Assembly (NCBI GenBank): GCA_001709035.1
Contig: LVKA01000019.1
Coordinates: forward strand, 248,001-312,000
Source of the DNA: Candidatus Thiodiazotropha endoloripes
GTDB taxonomy: Bacteria; Pseudomonadota; Gammaproteobacteria; Chromatiales; Chromatiaceae
Length of the DNA stretch: 64,000 nucleotides
Direction: 5' to 3'
The notes below the pieces were generated by a model. That model saw only the letters and a program-made list of their open reading frames with translations, did no database searches and was not told the origin of the DNA. Positions within the stretch are counted from its first letter, which is position 1. Each line of letters starts with the position of its first letter. Below, one piece after another: positions 62,510-64,000 of this stretch. Both the position numbers and the translations under genes were made by a program.

Positions 62510-63512
62510 TGTGCCATAGCTTGTTTCGCTTCCAACCGTAAGCAATCTGTTTTCAGAAAACGGCGTGTCTGCCATTTTCTTTCGATGGCAGAATATCCGG
62601 AACCTGGTTAATGGGAATGGGTTTGCTGAATTAGTACTACGGCAGATATTCGCACGCCAGTTGGAGCAGAACCTTCGATTACTCTTCCGTATCCACACCT
62701 TCGGCAATCATCTCCAGTTGCAATGCTTTGACCCAGAGAAGAATGGCGTAGACCAGTGAGTAATGGCTGCCGGGTTTTTGTGAGTCCTGCTCATCCGACC
62801 AGTGCAGTTGATTGAAGAAATTGTGATCGATTTTGAGTTGACCGATAGGTGACGTATCGATCGTCGCCAGTGATGAGTAGTCGGCGCCATAACCATCAAC
62901 GGAAAAGGTGATGTTCAGTTCCGATAATTGATTGAGTGTGTCAGTGGCGACGTTGCTGTCCAGCAACCTGGATAAATTGATCCGGGATTACAATGTCACG
63001 ATAGGGGTGTTGCCATCTCAACAGGGCCTCCAGTATCATGCGCTGATTGGCCATCACCGGCATGTTGGCCTGAAAAAAGCGGGCGATTGCCCCGCCCTCT
63101 TTTTTGGCCTGGTACACAGCGGTATCCGCTTGACTTATCACCTCGTTGAGATTGTATTTAATCTGAAAACTGTGGACACCCGAATCAACGATTCATTCAG
63201 TTCTTCGCGATATGTTCGGCAAACCGCTGGGCTATCACGGCTATGATGTTTGTGTCGTAATGTTGTTCATCGGGCGGGAAGACAATCCACCCCCACCCAT
63301 GCGAAACAACATTTTTGTGGTCGAGTCCTGAACATAGGATTCAAGCAGTTTACTGAGAACCTGTTTTTTTTCAGATTCTCATAGTTTTGATGTTCATCGG
63401 TGTTTGCCTGAAGAAACGGCTCCCAGTTGCCATCGATATGGTTATCTGCATCCAATTCGTAGATGGTTGAGCCATTGCTGGACATGAATCCCGACAACTG
63501 TCTGTTCAACAC
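62510..63512 (-). pseudogene. Degraded GGDEF-EAL diguanylate cyclase/phosphodiesterase
   Basis: Pieces of one c-di-GMP protein lie in order but in different frames. Around 63300 the GGDEF loop reads LFRMGGGGL, then shifts frame to VFPPDEQHYDT. At 63141-63020 the GGDEF end is ISQADTAVYQAKKEGG. It is joined to ALLRWQHPYRD (the EAL start) by a deletion. After a second deletion and shift come SVDGYGADYSSLATIDT, LKIDHNFF and IAEGVDTEE (62966-62680). The last block (FSKPIPINQV, near 62600) is interrupted by three stop codons. The upstream part to 63512 is less certain. Confidence 0.85.
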
Positions 63513-63613
63513 GGTAAATCATGCTGAGGTAAACTCGCCCGGATAGAAACTTAGGAGCGAAGTCAGGAAATAATAAGCGGCACACCGAAAAACAATCGCT
63601 AAAGATCGAGAGT

Positions 63614-64000
63614 TTAAATATCGTTGGTACCCAACCAGAAACTCAGATTCTTAGCGAGAAACTCCTCCACCGGCATATAGTGCGAACCGTCACAGGAGAA
63701 GGTCAGACCGAGCATGCCGTTCATGATATTCACCGATGCACTGCGCAGATAGATGGTCTCATCGACGAAGCGCAGTGCCTTGAATTCCTGCAACACGTCA
63801 CGTAACTGTTCAGGGCTCACCTTGGCTCGATCAGGGTAGGGATGCAGCGGATAGGCCAACACGATATCCGGGTCGATGATCTCCTCGACACCATGAATAT
63901 GGTAGCTGTAGGGATCATCCATATCCCAGAATGAGCAGCGCCCGCTGGAGAAGTGGATCTTGCAGTGAAAGATGCCGTGTTCGGTCATCAGATCGTAGAC
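63614..64000 (-). CDS. Unrecognised protein, 5' end outside window
   Basis: The frame is open to the window edge beyond the ATG at 63988, so the true start is probably outside. The visible part is soluble, with CKIHFSSGRCSFWDMDDPYSYHIHGVEEIIDPDIVLAYPLHPYPDRAKVS and ETIYLRSASVNIMNGMLGLTFSCDGSHYMPVEEFLAKNLSFWLG. I do not recognise the family. It lies upstream of the pseudogene on the same strand. Confidence 0.6.
   Translation of the reverse strand, partial: VYDLMTEHGIFHCKIHFSSGRCSFWDMDDPYSYHIHGVEEIIDPDIVLAYPLHPYPDRAKVSPEQLRDVLQEFKALRFVDETIYLRSASVNIMNGMLGLTFSCDGSHYMPVEEFLAKNLSFWLGTNDI

Overview
This window is the replication-origin neighbourhood of a gammaproteobacterial chromosome, running from a type II secretin fragment to a degraded c-di-GMP gene. 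The placement follows from gene order: atpIBEFHAGDC, glmU and glmS on one side, then parB-parA-rsmG-mnmG, mnmE-yidC-yidD-rnpA-rpmH, dnaA-dnaN-recF-gyrB, and glyQ-glyS. Base composition is moderately GC-rich, coding density is high, and no tRNA, rRNA, CRISPR array or intact insertion sequence is visible. Several genes point to sulfur metabolism: an ArsR regulator with a persulfide-sensor cysteine pair, a membrane rhodanese, and a TusA-like carrier beside a PP-loop thiolase-type enzyme. A Chromatiales-like sulfur oxidiser or related symbiont is therefore plausible, but this is inference; no sulfur-oxidation enzyme is present here.

Layout. 1-1435: 5' part of gspD (minus). 1662-7346: envelope and glycolysis genes on the minus strand (gpmI, envC, ctpA, yibQ-like, DJ-1 family). 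7684-10159: arsR-type regulator, rhodanese, secB, gpsA (plus). 10355-13099: trmL (minus) diverging from a class 1B-like pyrD and a cNMP-binding/HDOD protein (plus). 13414-24302: glmS, glmU, an FKBP-type isomerase and the complete nine-gene ATP synthase operon (minus). 24553-27051: a four-gene bufferin-type RiPP locus (bufA1, bufB, bufC, bufD; minus). 27789-32284: parB, parA, rsmG, mnmG (minus). 32628-36491: MoxR, DUF58 and transglutaminase operon (plus). 36514-40686: DUF465, mnmE, yidC, yidD, rnpA, rpmH (minus). 40946-47200: dnaA, dnaN, recF, gyrB (plus), with DnaA boxes on both sides of dnaA and two parS sites inside recF. 47263-52564: plsC, gmhB, a MazG-like gene, glyS, glyQ and a DUF2780 gene (minus). 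52771-55181: PP-loop enzyme, TusA-like protein and CDF transporter (plus). 55408-60220: nitrogen regulon core glnA, DUF4124 gene, glnL, glnG, with NtrC-type boxes. 60391-64000: an unrecognised conserved-looking gene, nfi, an MBL/ODP-fold gene, a GGDEF-EAL pseudogene and a truncated unknown gene.

How it fits together. ParA and ParB, encoded about 15 kb from the origin, should act on the parS palindromes in recF, within 2.5 kb of the predicted oriC. GlnL/GlnG phosphorelay control of glnA and of glnL itself is supported by dyads upstream of both. GlmU and GlmS supply UDP-GlcNAc for the wall that EnvC and CtpA remodel. The RiPP locus is probably a metal (copper) protection system: a small Cys-containing secreted precursor, its MNIO modifying enzyme, a partner protein and a DoxX membrane protein. 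Small-scale structure includes a 25-bp perfect inverted repeat after gpsA, a short repeat around TAGGGCCTGTTAACA found four times in intergenic DNA, and paired hairpins between parA and parB.
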